Below, one piece after another: positions 43,749-52,574 of a stretch of 64,000 nucleotides of DNA (position 1 is the stretch's first letter; each line of letters opens with the position of its first letter). A model generated the notes under the pieces. That model saw nothing but the letters and a program-made list of their open reading frames with translations, was not told where the DNA came from and did not search any database. The translations under genes and the position numbers were made by a program. The stretch covers positions 1-64,000 of the forward strand of contig NZ_VUNB01000004.1 of NCBI RefSeq assembly GCF_009695865.1, in the 5' to 3' direction. The stretch comes from Allobaileyella intestinalis. GTDB lineage: Bacteria > Bacillota > Clostridia > Peptostreptococcales > Anaerovoracaceae.

Positions 43749-45428
43749 ATGGCAGATTACGTCAGGGCCAGTGATAAGACCTATAATACAGCAAGGTTTA
43801 ACAACTACAGAGAAATAATTAATTCCAGTTATGAGAAATTCCCTCAGAGAACGGCTTTTCAGATAAAAGCTCCAGGAGGGAAGTATGTCTATATCACATA
43901 TAAAGAACTTTGGGAGAGATACTACAAGCTCTGCAATGTTTTTATCGAGATGGGGCTCAGGGGCAAGCGGATTGCCGTTATAGGAAAAAACAGTTTTGAG
44001 TGGAGCCTCAGCTATCTCTGTGCTTCTACTGTTGGATGCGTAGTTCCTCTGGATAAGGAAATCCACACCGATGATATTAAGAATTTCGTAGAGGCTGCAG
44101 ATTGTCAGGCTATTTGTTATGGAGACTATTTTGCCCGGACACTTCTCGCTGAGCTGCCTTCAAATGTGAGACAGCTGTCTTTTACGGATGTTTTCAATGC
44201 ATCCACACCGGACAGCCAGACATTCACGGAAACCGTAGACAGCATAGAGTTTCCCAAAGACCAGACTCAGGTTCTGATTTTTACATCTGGAACTACAGGA
44301 AGCGCAAAGGGAGTATGTCTTTCCCAGTACAATATATGTTCTAACATTTATTCTACCGTACAGGTGGTAAAGATACATCCTACCGATGTTACTCTTTCTA
44401 TTCTGCCTCTCCACCACACTTACGAATGTACTCTTAATCTCCTTTTGCTGCTTTCCAGAGGAACTAAGATTACATACTGCGGCGGACTTACAAAAATCCA
44501 GAAGAACCTTGAGGAATACCATCCTTCAATCCTGGTAGTTGTGCCTGCCCTTCTGTCAGTTCTGGACAAGAGAATCAGGAAGGCAGTTACTAAATCTGTT
44601 CCTTCAAGGTATAAAGAATACTTCGAGACTCTCTCCCTGGCTCAGGCCCTGAACAAGCTTCCTTTCTTCCTGCGGACCATCGTGAAGAACAGGGTAAGAG
44701 CCACACTGGGTGGAAAGATGAGGCTGTTTATCGTTGGAGCTGCAGAGCTGGATACCACTTTGGTAGAGGATTTCGAGGCTCTTGGCATAGAAACCCTGCA
44801 GGGCTACGGCCTTACTGAATGTGCTCCACTGGTAGCAGGAAACAGTGATTTTAACCAGAAAATGGATTCAACAGGAAAAGTCATGCCTGGCAACGAGATG
44901 AAGCTGATCAACGTAAACGACGAGGAAGTGGGTGAGATCATTACCCGTGGAGACAATATCATGCTGGGATATTTCAATGACCCGGATGCAACAGCAAAGG
45001 TGCTGGTAGATGGTTGGTTCCACACAGGAGACCTGGGTTATATTGATGATCAGGGCTGGCTGTATATTAAGGGCAGGATCAAGAACGTAATAGTTACTAA
45101 CAACGGAAAGAACATTTATCCGGAAGAGCTTGAGCACCGCCTTATGGACTATCCTGAAGTGAAGGAGTGCATTGTTACCGGTGCCAGAGATAAGGACGGC
45201 AAACAGGTGGTAAAGGTTAAAATTCTGCCGGATAAGGATGTTGTTGCTGAGGCTCTGGGCCACCAGCCTGACAAAGATGAACTGGAGAAGGCAGTTAAGG
45301 ACATCGTAGGAGCAGTAAACGATGAGATGCCTGGTTACAAGGCTATGAAAGTAATCCAGGTGCTGGACAAGGAACTGGAAAAGACCACTACCGCCAAGAT
45401 AATGCGATACGGCAGCAATATAGAATAG
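43749..45428 (+). CDS. AMP-binding acyl-CoA synthetase (long-chain type)
   Basis: A 559-residue ANL enzyme activating a fatty acid with ATP and CoA. Motifs: P-loop LIFTSGTTGSAKGVCLSQYN, LQGYGLTECAPLVAGNS, WFHTGDLGYIDDQGWLYIKG and the C-terminal hinge with VTNNGKNIYPEELEHRLMD. ATG 43749 follows AAAGGTGACAAGGG; an in-frame ATG 45 nt upstream lacks a site. It is similar to the FadD-like group in Clostridia, and starts a run with mtnN and the thrE pair. Confidence 0.9.
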   Translation: MADYVRASDKTYNTARFNNYREIINSSYEKFPQRTAFQIKAPGGKYVYITYKELWERYYKLCNVFIEMGLRGKRIAVIGKNSFEWSLSYLCASTVGCVVPLDKEIHTDDIKNFVEAADCQAICYGDYFARTLLAELPSNVRQLSFTDVFNASTPDSQTFTETVDSIEFPKDQTQVLIFTSGTTGSAKGVCLSQYNICSNIYSTVQVVKIHPTDVTLSILPLHHTYECTLNLLLLLSRGTKITYCGGLTKIQKNLEEYHPSILVVVPALLSVLDKRIRKAVTKSVPSRYKEYFETLSLAQALNKLPFFLRTIVKNRVRATLGGKMRLFIVGAAELDTTLVEDFEALGIETLQGYGLTECAPLVAGNSDFNQKMDSTGKVMPGNEMKLINVNDEEVGEIITRGDNIMLGYFNDPDATAKVLVDGWFHTGDLGYIDDQGWLYIKGRIKNVIVTNNGKNIYPEELEHRLMDYPEVKECIVTGARDKDGKQVVKVKILPDKDVVAEALGHQPDKDELEKAVKDIVGAVNDEMPGYKAMKVIQVLDKELEKTTTAKIMRYGSNIE

Positions 45429-45447
45429 CGTAATAGCAGAGGATAAT

Positions 45448-46212
45448 ATGAACGAAGAAAAGAAGATTTCAAGAATAGCAATTATAGGAGCAATGGACAA
45501 TGAGATTCTTCATCTGAAGGAAACCATTGAAAATGGGGAAATGGAAATGGCCGGACCTGGTAAAACCCTTAAAGTCTGGAAGGGTAACCTGGGAAAAGCT
45601 GAGGTAATTGTGGCAAAGAGCGGCATTGGAAAGGTAAACGCTGCACTTTGCACGCAGATACTTATTGATGAATACTCACCAGACCTGGTTATTAACACAG
45701 GTATTGCAGGAGCTCTGGATCCTTCCCTTTCAGTGGGAGATGCAGTTGTGGCCAGAGGCCTGATCCAGCATGACTTCGATGTAACAGCATTTGGTCACGT
45801 TAAGGGATATATGAGTACAGGAGAAGACGATACCAGGCCTACGGTGTACCTGCCTGACAGAAAATGTGCCAATCTCATGGCCGAGGCGGCTTCCGAGCTT
45901 ATGTCAGCTGAGCAGGTGAAGGAAGGGTATATCGTCACTGGCGATCAGTTCGTTTCCGAGATTCATAAGAAAAAAGAGCTTTTCCAGATGTTCGGTGCCA
46001 TGGCGGCAGAGATGGAAGGTGGAGCAATTGCCCAGGCTGCAGCCTATAATAATGTTCCATTTGCATCTATGAGGGTGATCTCTGATCTTGCCCAAGGTGG
46101 AATGGGAGCAATTCAGTCCTATGAAGAATTCGAGGACAATGCTGCTAAGCTCTCGGCAATGATAGTAATTACGATGATAGGCAAGATTGAAAATGATCAG
46201 GAACATCAATAA
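45448..46212 (+). CDS. mtnN: 5'-methylthioadenosine/S-adenosylhomocysteine nucleosidase
   Basis: A 254-residue nucleosidase splitting MTA and SAH to adenine and the ribosyl thioether, in methyl recycling and AI-2 formation. Motifs: IIGAMDNEILHLKE, KSGIGKVNAALCTQILIDEY, NTGIAGALDPSLSVGDAVVA, the ribose-binding MEGGAIAQAAA and the catalytic Asp in RVISDLAQ. It is about 20 residues longer than E. coli Pfs, with an extra stretch (YMSTGEDDTRPTVY). The end overlaps the next gene by 20 nt. Confidence 0.93.
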   Translation: MNEEKKISRIAIIGAMDNEILHLKETIENGEMEMAGPGKTLKVWKGNLGKAEVIVAKSGIGKVNAALCTQILIDEYSPDLVINTGIAGALDPSLSVGDAVVARGLIQHDFDVTAFGHVKGYMSTGEDDTRPTVYLPDRKCANLMAEAASELMSAEQVKEGYIVTGDQFVSEIHKKKELFQMFGAMAAEMEGGAIAQAAAYNNVPFASMRVISDLAQGGMGAIQSYEEFEDNAAKLSAMIVITMIGKIENDQEHQ

Positions 46213-46981
46213 TTCCTTACTGATAAAAGACAGAGATGACGAAAACCGCCTCCTTCACATCATTCTGGATGTGGGGGAGGCTTTGATGGGTTATGGAGCA
46301 GAGGTAAGCCGTGTGGAGGATACCATGTCCAGGATCGCCAAGGCATACGGTGCTGTGGAGGTGGACGTTATGGCCATCACTGCAAGTATTATGCTTACGG
46401 TGAGATTCAAGGGAGGCCATGAGTGTACCCAGACCAGGAGAATGAAAAGTGTAGCCGGCAATGATTTTACGAAGTTTGATGCCATAAACACCCTTAGCCG
46501 TGCTGTCTGCAGAAATCCTGTGCCTCTGAATCAGCTGGATCAGAGGGTGACAGCAATTATTAAGGCGAAAAACAACTGGGTGGCCGATCTGGCAGGCTAT
46601 CTTCTGGTGGGAGCAGGTTTCGGAGTTTTTTTTGGAGGAAATCTGTGGGACGTGATTCTTTCCACTATTGGAGGTCTTATTATTTTCACCTGTCAGATTT
46701 ATCTGGCTCCTTTCTGCATGAACACTATCGTTTTCAACCTTATTGCATCTCTTATTACAGGATTCTGCATATATCCTACTGCGGTGTTCCTTCCAGCAGC
46801 CAATCCCGATGTGGTTCTGATATCCGATATCATGCTGCTAATACCGGGCCTGGCCATGACCAATGCAGTAAGGGACATTATTCTTGGAGACACTATTGCA
46901 GGTCTTATGAGGCTTATTGAAACTTTCCTGTGGGCAACGGCTCTTGCCATAGGATTTCTGGCCATCATGGTACTGTTGTAG
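46193..46981 (+). CDS. threonine/serine exporter, ThrE N-terminal-type subunit
   Basis: A 262-residue protein from ATG 46193. The cytosolic front (IILDVGEALMGYGAEVSRVE, MAITASIMLTVRFKGG) and about five helices match the ThrP/ThrE DUF1212 domain. The frame opens at TTG 46187 inside mtnN; 46193 is the likely start. The following gene encodes the second domain, which in Corynebacterium ThrE is fused to it, so the two form a split transporter. Confidence 0.85.
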   Translation: MIRNINNSLLIKDRDDENRLLHIILDVGEALMGYGAEVSRVEDTMSRIAKAYGAVEVDVMAITASIMLTVRFKGGHECTQTRRMKSVAGNDFTKFDAINTLSRAVCRNPVPLNQLDQRVTAIIKAKNNWVADLAGYLLVGAGFGVFFGGNLWDVILSTIGGLIIFTCQIYLAPFCMNTIVFNLIASLITGFCIYPTAVFLPAANPDVVLISDIMLLIPGLAMTNAVRDIILGDTIAGLMRLIETFLWATALAIGFLAIMVLL

Positions 46982-46992
46982 GAGGTGGTCAG

Positions 46993-47451
46993 ATGCTGGG
47001 TTTACACGATTATATTCAGATAGCAGGGGCCTTTGTGGGTGCGCTGGGATTCGCCCTGGTTTTCAGACTGAGAAAAGGACTTCTTCCTGCTGCGGCAATT
47101 GGCGGCATGCTTGAATGGACGATTTATCTTATTTCGTACAACCTCATTGGAGGTACGGCAGTTTTCTGGCCTTCAATGATCGCCAGCCTTTTCTGTTCCC
47201 TTTACTCGGAAGTTATGGCAAGGAAGATGAAGGCACCTTCAACGATTTTCCTAGTTCCGGGGCTGATTCCCCTTATTCCGGGAAAGAACCTGTACTACGT
47301 CATGAGCTATGCCGTACAGAATGACTGGAAGCAGATGCAGTACAACGCCGCTCAGCTGGTTCAGTTCGCACTGGGTATAGTGGCAGGGGCTGCAGTGATA
47401 TGGGTTCTGGTGGATTTTATAAGAAGAATAAAAAACTGGGAGCAAAGCTGA
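46993..47451 (+). CDS. threonine/serine exporter, ThrE C-terminal-type subunit
   Basis: A 152-residue, four- or five-helix protein (DUF3815-type half of ThrE): LPAAAIGGMLEWTIYLISYN, STIFLVPGLIPLIPGKNLYY. ATG 46993 follows GGAGGTGG. The frame runs further upstream inside the previous gene but without homology. Partner of the preceding subunit in amino-acid export. Confidence 0.85.
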   Translation: MLGLHDYIQIAGAFVGALGFALVFRLRKGLLPAAAIGGMLEWTIYLISYNLIGGTAVFWPSMIASLFCSLYSEVMARKMKAPSTIFLVPGLIPLIPGKNLYYVMSYAVQNDWKQMQYNAAQLVQFALGIVAGAAVIWVLVDFIRRIKNWEQS

Positions 47452-47470
47452 TACGCCTGCTCCCTTTTTT
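47438..47470 (+). terminator. terminator of the mtnN-thrE run
   Basis: GGGAGCA (47438-47444) and TGCTCCC (47458-47464) pair exactly and are followed by six T. The ascending arm lies within the last codons of the ThrE subunit gene. Confidence 0.85.
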
Positions 47471-47488
47471 CACGTTTAAGTTTATAAA

Positions 47489-48160
47489 TTAGAATGTCAG
47501 TGATGCAAATTCCGGATCAATCTGATATCTTAGTTTTTCCAGTGTTTTCTTTACAGTAGGGATGCTCACGATTATTACGGTAATAACTCCTTCTGCTGCA
47601 AGATATGTGAAATTATACCAGACAGACCATGTTACAGCGTTGAATCCCTTTGGTGCATAGGAACCGAAGAAGACTATACCGGAAAGAACAGCCATGGCAT
47701 ATCTTCCGATTAATCCTACAATATATCCTTTTACGATGCCGTTCTTCTTGTTTCTCATGAGCCCTCCAAGGCCTAGAGCTCCAAAGGCCAGGGGATAGTC
47801 CACCAGCATCTGGAGAGGATGGATTACATATGGTCCGAAAATCAGATTAAGGAGTCCTACGCACATTCCGGCAGTAACACCTCTTCTTGTTCCCAGATAG
47901 TAAGCACAGAGCACTATTGGAAGGTTGGACAGGGGAGTAACGGAGCCGCCCTGGGGCATGGAGAAAAGCTTGAACTGTCCCAGAACGATGGCAGCTGCAA
48001 CCATCAGTGCAGAAATGGTGAGAGCCTTAACATCTGCACCTCTGCCAGGAGTTTTCTGATTCTTTGGTGGAATAAGCGCCAGAAGAAAAAAGACCACTAT
48101 TACGGCAATGACAGAAATCTGCCCTTTGCCAGATTCAAAAAAACTCTGAAGATTACCCAT
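47489..48160 (-). CDS. thiT: ECF transporter S component, thiamine type
   Basis: A 223-residue membrane protein. After a first helix (ISVIAVIVVFFLLALIPP) not usual in ThiT, the ThiT core follows: LFSMPQGGSVTPLSNLPIVL, GLLNLIFGPYVIHPLQMLVD with YPLAFGALGLGG, and the Trp/Tyr-rich FNAVTWSVWYNFTYLAAEG near the end, where the thiamine ring stacks. A TPP riboswitch was sought in the leader and was not found. Divergent from the GntR-type gene. Confidence 0.85.
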   Translation of the reverse strand: MGNLQSFFESGKGQISVIAVIVVFFLLALIPPKNQKTPGRGADVKALTISALMVAAAIVLGQFKLFSMPQGGSVTPLSNLPIVLCAYYLGTRRGVTAGMCVGLLNLIFGPYVIHPLQMLVDYPLAFGALGLGGLMRNKKNGIVKGYIVGLIGRYAMAVLSGIVFFGSYAPKGFNAVTWSVWYNFTYLAAEGVITVIIVSIPTVKKTLEKLRYQIDPEFASLTF

Positions 48161-48357
48161 GGGTATTTACGTCCTTTCTATAACAAAACAATGGATTGAT
48201 ATTTTTCCTATTGGACTTTTATGTGTCAGTCCTACTGAAAGAGGTTATCATAAACGAAGATTATTTTCCATTCCGTTGACCTTCGGACCTGGGTGAATTA
48301 GAATTTTTCTACATCAGTTGCATTTTACGCTGCAAATTATAGAGGAGGTATGTTGCC

Positions 48358-49827
48358 TTGACTGAACATTCTGCTGCCGGTGGCTTCGAACAAGTAAACA
48401 CAGGGAGATCCTCGCAGATGGTTTATGAAGATCTGTCTGAGAGAATAATACGGGGAGAGTACCTGACCGGAGAGAAACTGCCTTCGGAAAAGGAGCTGAT
48501 GCTTCGTTACAACAGGAGTCACGGTACAGTCAGAGACGGGATCAAGATGCTCCAGGCCATGGGAATGGTAAGGATAATACCTGGGGGAGGGGCAGAAGTC
48601 ATAAGTTCCACAGATACGTTTTACAAAACAGTCGTAGAGATCTTAGCTTCTTCCCGCATTTCCATGGGACAGATAATTGAATTTGTAAAAGAATCTGAAC
48701 CCCGGCTGCTCAGTAAATTCTTTTACAGGATAGATGAGGAATCCATTGTAAAAATGGAGATGGCCTTCGAGAAACTGGAATTGATTTGCCAGAGTCCGGA
48801 GCAGGATGGTATTCACGAACAGTTAAGCAGAATACATATTGAGATGATAAAAGGCATGAATAATCCATGTCTTACAGCCCTCTTTTCTGCCTTGTCATTT
48901 CTGTGGATAGAATACGTAAGAAAAAAAGAAAATAAGGATAAAATCAATACATTTGATACTAAGAATCTTATAAAGACTCACCGCAGGCTTATTGATGCCA
49001 TGAGGACAGACGATCCTGCAATTGCAGTGAAAGCCCTGAAAGAGGGAAAGAGCTGCCTTTTCTATGATAGCAAGGGTATAAGAGGAGAGAAATACACCTA
49101 TGATGGAAAGGCCCTTACCGAAGAATTGTACGGTGTTAAGACGGATTCCAGAGCTTCGCTGAAGGCTTACTGCCAGATTCTGGGCATGATAATTTCAGGT
49201 CAGCTTAAAGGAGGACAGAAAATGCCGGCAGAAAGGAAGCTTACTGAGACTCTTGGAATAAGCCGGCCCGTATTGATCGAGGCCCTGAGAATGCTGGAGG
49301 TCAGAGGTTATATTGAGAGAAACAGAGGAAGCGGCACTGTGGTCAGAAATGTAGATGACATGGGGGCAGAAAGAATCCTTAATATAATGTACCGGCGGGG
49401 AGAGATAACTTTCAGACACGTGTTTGAAGTGAGAGAAATATGTGAGCCCGTGGCTTTCCAGTTTGCAGCCCGGTTCAGGAAATATTCTGATATCAGGCAG
49501 ATCCAGATTGCACTAGACGAGGCCTGGACAGAGGGGAGAGACAGCATCGATCACTATATGGGATACGGTGTGAACTTCGATTGCAAGGCTGCTGAAATCT
49601 GCGGGAATAAGGTTCTATACTGGGTAGAAAGGATTTCTTCTCAGTTCTGCCATGACCTTCTCGGTGCAAAGCTGGTTAAACTTCCTGCACATTTTGCACA
49701 GCAGCTTATGAAACAGATTTACGATGAGCATTCTGACATGCTGTCATATATTGCGGTGAGAGACGAAGATGCTGTGAGACAGTTATGTGAAAGGCATCTT
49801 AAGGTCATTGCAGATGCAGCTTTCTAG
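48358..49827 (+). CDS. tandem GntR-family regulator (two wHTH-FCD units)
   Basis: A 489-residue protein, about twice the normal FadR/GntR length. Unit 1: winged helix (SQMVYEDLSERIIRGEYLTG; GEKLPSEKELMLRYNRSHGT) plus helical FCD-like domain (about 90-235). Unit 2: winged helix (ILGMIISGQLKGGQKMPAER; LGISRPVLIEALRMLEVRGY) plus FCD domain (about 335-485; HVFEVREICEPVAF, with a late DEHSDML.AI). The start is TTG 48358 after AGAGGAGG; an ATG at 48351 hits a stop. It may bind as an intramolecular dimer. Divergent from thiT. Confidence 0.8.
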   Translation: MTEHSAAGGFEQVNTGRSSQMVYEDLSERIIRGEYLTGEKLPSEKELMLRYNRSHGTVRDGIKMLQAMGMVRIIPGGGAEVISSTDTFYKTVVEILASSRISMGQIIEFVKESEPRLLSKFFYRIDEESIVKMEMAFEKLELICQSPEQDGIHEQLSRIHIEMIKGMNNPCLTALFSALSFLWIEYVRKKENKDKINTFDTKNLIKTHRRLIDAMRTDDPAIAVKALKEGKSCLFYDSKGIRGEKYTYDGKALTEELYGVKTDSRASLKAYCQILGMIISGQLKGGQKMPAERKLTETLGISRPVLIEALRMLEVRGYIERNRGSGTVVRNVDDMGAERILNIMYRRGEITFRHVFEVREICEPVAFQFAARFRKYSDIRQIQIALDEAWTEGRDSIDHYMGYGVNFDCKAAEICGNKVLYWVERISSQFCHDLLGAKLVKLPAHFAQQLMKQIYDEHSDMLSYIAVRDEDAVRQLCERHLKVIADAAF

Positions 49828-49881
49828 TATTGAGCAGGGGCGTGGGAAGAATAAATGATATGAAACACAATAAAACAAAAT

Positions 49882-49962
49882 GAAACAGAACCGGAGGATC
49901 TGTAGCCCTTTCTCAGTGATGAATCATCTGGAGAGAGGGAGTATTTCCGCCGGTTCTGTTTC
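49882..49962 (-). terminator. long two-tier hairpin downstream of the arg operon
   Basis: GAAACAGAACCGG (49882-49894) pairs exactly with CCGGTTCTGTTTC (49950-49962); inside, CCCTTTCTC and GAGAGAGGG form a second arm. On the minus strand ATTTTGTTTTATTG follows, suggesting termination there. It could also end the GntR transcript from the plus side, or be a processed small RNA. Confidence 0.5.
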
Positions 49963-49995
49963 TGCTTGAAAAAATAGTTCAGAAAGAGCTTTTAT

Positions 49996-50045
49996 ATTGC
50001 TCCTGCCTCCTGGATCTTCATTGATCAAGAAGCAGGATGAGCAAT
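49996..50045 (-). terminator. hairpin directly after argF
   Basis: ATTGCTC (49996-50002) pairs with GAGCAAT (50039-50045), with inner CTGC/GCAG and GATC/GATC arms. It starts 3 nt after the argF stop and, on the minus strand, runs into ATAAAAG. Confidence 0.5.
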
Positions 50046-50047
50046 CA

Positions 50048-51058
50048 TCAGATATTGAGAAGGGTAGCTGCCATCATTGCCTTGATGGTATGCATCCTGT
50101 TCTCTGCCTCGTCCCAGACGATGGACTGAGGACTTTCAAATACTTCGTCGGTAACTTCAATAGCATCGATACCGAATTTTTCGTAGATATATCTTCCGTT
50201 TGCAGTGTCCAGGTTGTGGTATGCAGGAAGACAGTGCATGAATACAGTGGATTCCTTCCCAGTTGCCTTCATGAGCTTGGAAGTAACCTGGTAATCCATT
50301 AAATCTCCGATTCTTTCTTTCCAGATTTCGTCAGGCTCTCCCATGGAAACCCACACATCTGTGCTGATAACGTCTGCGTCTATTACAGCCTTGTATGGAT
50401 CAGGCTCGTGAGTTATAGTGGCGCCGCTTTCCTTGGCCATTTCAACGCATTTTTCGTATATTTCACTGCTCTGGAGATATTTTTCAGGGCAGCAGGCAAC
50501 AAAGTCCAGGCCCAGCTTAGCACAGCCTATCATGAGAGAATTTCCCATGTTGAAGCTGTTATCACCCATGAACACGAATTTTATGCCTTTCAATTTGCCA
50601 AAATGCTCCTTGATTGTCAGCATGTCAGCAAGAATCTGTGTAGGATGGAATTCGTCGGTAAGGCCGTTCCACACTGGTACACTGGAGTATTTTGCCAGGT
50701 CTTCAACTACTTCCTGGCCGTAGCCACGATACTCTATGCCGTCAAACATCCTTGTGAGAACCCGGGCAGTATCTGCAATGGACTCTTTTTTTCCAATATG
50801 AGAACCGTGGGAGTCGAAAAATGTTGCGCTCATTCCCAGATCGTTTGCTGCTACGTTGAAGCTGGAGAAGGTTCTGGTGCTGTGCTTCTCGAATATCAGT
50901 GCAATGTTCTTGCCTTCGCAGAGCCGGTGGGGAATGCCGTTTTTCTTCATATCCTTCAGTTCCTGGGCCAGGTCAAGGATTCCAAGTATCTGTTCTTCGC
51001 TGAAATCCAGCAGGGTAAGAAAATCTTTCCCGTAAATTCTTATTTTACTCTTAGTCAC
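50048..51058 (-). CDS. argF: ornithine carbamoyltransferase
   Basis: A 336-residue enzyme making citrulline from ornithine and carbamoyl phosphate. Carbamoyl-phosphate loop FEKHSTRTFSSFNVAA (the usual STRTR reads STRTF), then GSHIGKKESIADTARVLTRM, GLTDEFHPTQILADM, and the ornithine SMG loop DVWVSMGEPDE, with FMHCLPAYHN carrying the active Cys. Start is GTG 51058 after AAAGGAGC. It is the last gene of argG-argH-argF, 18 nt after argH. The operon suggests arginine synthesis, though an ornithine transcarbamylase could also work catabolically. Confidence 0.93.
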   Translation of the reverse strand: MTKSKIRIYGKDFLTLLDFSEEQILGILDLAQELKDMKKNGIPHRLCEGKNIALIFEKHSTRTFSSFNVAANDLGMSATFFDSHGSHIGKKESIADTARVLTRMFDGIEYRGYGQEVVEDLAKYSSVPVWNGLTDEFHPTQILADMLTIKEHFGKLKGIKFVFMGDNSFNMGNSLMIGCAKLGLDFVACCPEKYLQSSEIYEKCVEMAKESGATITHEPDPYKAVIDADVISTDVWVSMGEPDEIWKERIGDLMDYQVTSKLMKATGKESTVFMHCLPAYHNLDTANGRYIYEKFGIDAIEVTDEVFESPQSIVWDEAENRMHTIKAMMAATLLNI

Positions 51059-51076
51059 AATATGCTCCTTTTCCCC

Positions 51077-52450
51077 TTATTTGATGAAACCGTTTATATA
51101 TTCTATTTGCTTGTGGATTGAATCAGAGGATGGACCTCCTTCTGAGGTCCTGCTGGCAACGCAGTATGCCAGGTCAATCTTGCTGTAGATATCATCCTCA
51201 ATGAGGTCGCTGGATTCTTTGTATTTTTCCATAGGAACCTGATCCAGAGTGATTCCCTGAGCCATACACCAGGATACAAGATCTCCTGTAATCTTGTATG
51301 CAGTTCGGAAAGGCATTCCCTTTACTGTAAGGTAATCTGCCAGATCTGTAGCGTTAATGAATCCCTGGCCTGCAGCCTTCAGCATGTTCTCGGGAATTGC
51401 TTTCATGGTGCTGAGCATTGGTGCGAAAACTGTGAGGCACATTTTGACAGTGTCCACAGCATCGAAAACAGCTTCCTTATCTTCCTGCATATCCTTGTTG
51501 TAGGCCAGAGGCAGTCCCTTAAGCATGGTCAGAATGGTGACCAGATCCCCATATACTCTTCCTGTCTTTCCCCGCACAAGTTCCGCAATATCGGGATTTT
51601 TTTTCTGAGGCATTATGCTTGAACCGGTGGTAAAAGAATCATCCAGCTGGACAAACTTGAACTCCCAGCTTGCCCAGAGAATGATTTCCTCTGAAAAACG
51701 GGAAAGGTGCATCATGATTGTGGACAATGTACTTAGTAGTTCAATGCAGTAATCCCTGTCGGAAACGCCGTCCAGGCTGTTCATCATGATTCCGTCAAAA
51801 CCCAGGGCATGGGCTGTCATATACCTGTCAGTATGGTAGGTTGTGCCTGCCAGAGCGCAGCAGCCCAGAGGATTCTGGTTCATCCGCTTCACGCAGTCCT
51901 GGAGGCGGGTCAGGTCTCTTGTAAACATCATTCCATAGGCCAGAAGGTGATGGGCAAAACTGATAGGCTGTGCTCTCTGAAGGTGGGTGTACCCCGGCAT
52001 TATAGTCTTCTCGTTTTCAGAAGCCTGTTTAATAATGGATTTCAGTACTTCCTTGATCAGATTTGAAATTTCTTCAGCCTGATCCCTGAGATAGATGCGG
52101 AGATCTGTTGCAACCTGATCGTTACGGCTCCTTGCAGTATGAAGCATTTTTCCCGGCTCGCCAATGCGGGCTGTCAGCTCTCCCTCAATGAAGGTGTGAA
52201 TATCCTCTGCAGTCTGGTCTATCTGAAGCTTTCCTGAATCCAGATCATCCAGAATTGACAGAAGACCTTCAGTTATTTCATCTGCTGCCTTCTTCGGAAT
52301 AATCCCCATGGCACCAAGCATTGTAGCGTGAGCAACGGAGCCTCTTATGTCCTGGCTGTACATTCTGGAATCTGTCTTGATTGAAGAATTGAAATCATCT
52401 GCTTTGCTGTCCAGTGCTTTGTGAAGGTCTCCTGCCCACAGTTTGTTCAT
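51077..52450 (-). CDS. argH: argininosuccinate lyase
   Basis: A 457-residue fumarase/aspartase-superfamily enzyme splitting argininosuccinate to arginine and fumarate. Start ATG 52450 (MNKLWAGDLHKALDSKADDF) after AGGTAAGG; the frame upstream has no homology. Signature TTGSSIMPQKKNPDIAELVR, catalytic His region TIMPGYTHLQRAQPISFAHH and SRNDQVATDLRIYLRD are intact. Confidence 0.95.
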   Translation of the reverse strand: MNKLWAGDLHKALDSKADDFNSSIKTDSRMYSQDIRGSVAHATMLGAMGIIPKKAADEITEGLLSILDDLDSGKLQIDQTAEDIHTFIEGELTARIGEPGKMLHTARSRNDQVATDLRIYLRDQAEEISNLIKEVLKSIIKQASENEKTIMPGYTHLQRAQPISFAHHLLAYGMMFTRDLTRLQDCVKRMNQNPLGCCALAGTTYHTDRYMTAHALGFDGIMMNSLDGVSDRDYCIELLSTLSTIMMHLSRFSEEIILWASWEFKFVQLDDSFTTGSSIMPQKKNPDIAELVRGKTGRVYGDLVTILTMLKGLPLAYNKDMQEDKEAVFDAVDTVKMCLTVFAPMLSTMKAIPENMLKAAGQGFINATDLADYLTVKGMPFRTAYKITGDLVSWCMAQGITLDQVPMEKYKESSDLIEDDIYSKIDLAYCVASRTSEGGPSSDSIHKQIEYINGFIK

Positions 52451-52516
52451 TTCCTTACCTCGCGTGTTTACTATGAAAAAAATGGTTTCTCTTGTCCGGT
52501 GGTTACGGCACCCAGA

Positions 52517-52548
52517 GGGTGAGGGGCCTTTCAGGCTGCTTCTCACCC
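52517..52548 (-). promoter_or_regulatory. intercistronic hairpin between argG and argH
   Basis: CTCACCC/GGGTGAG arms (52517-52523 and 52542-52548) pair within the 124-nt gap. There is no U-tract, so RNA processing or partial attenuation is more likely than termination. Confidence 0.3.
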
Positions 52549-52574
52549 CTGTAGTTCCGGAACCAGAATTGTTT

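Noticed and set aside
48161-48357. TPP riboswitch upstream of thiT
   Set aside because: The conserved CTGAGA and GAACCTGA cores are absent on either strand of the divergent spacer.
50408-51121. Long plus-strand frame of 237 codons opposite argF
   Set aside because: It is fully antisense to a clear ornithine carbamoyltransferase and has neither ribosome site nor recognisable domains.
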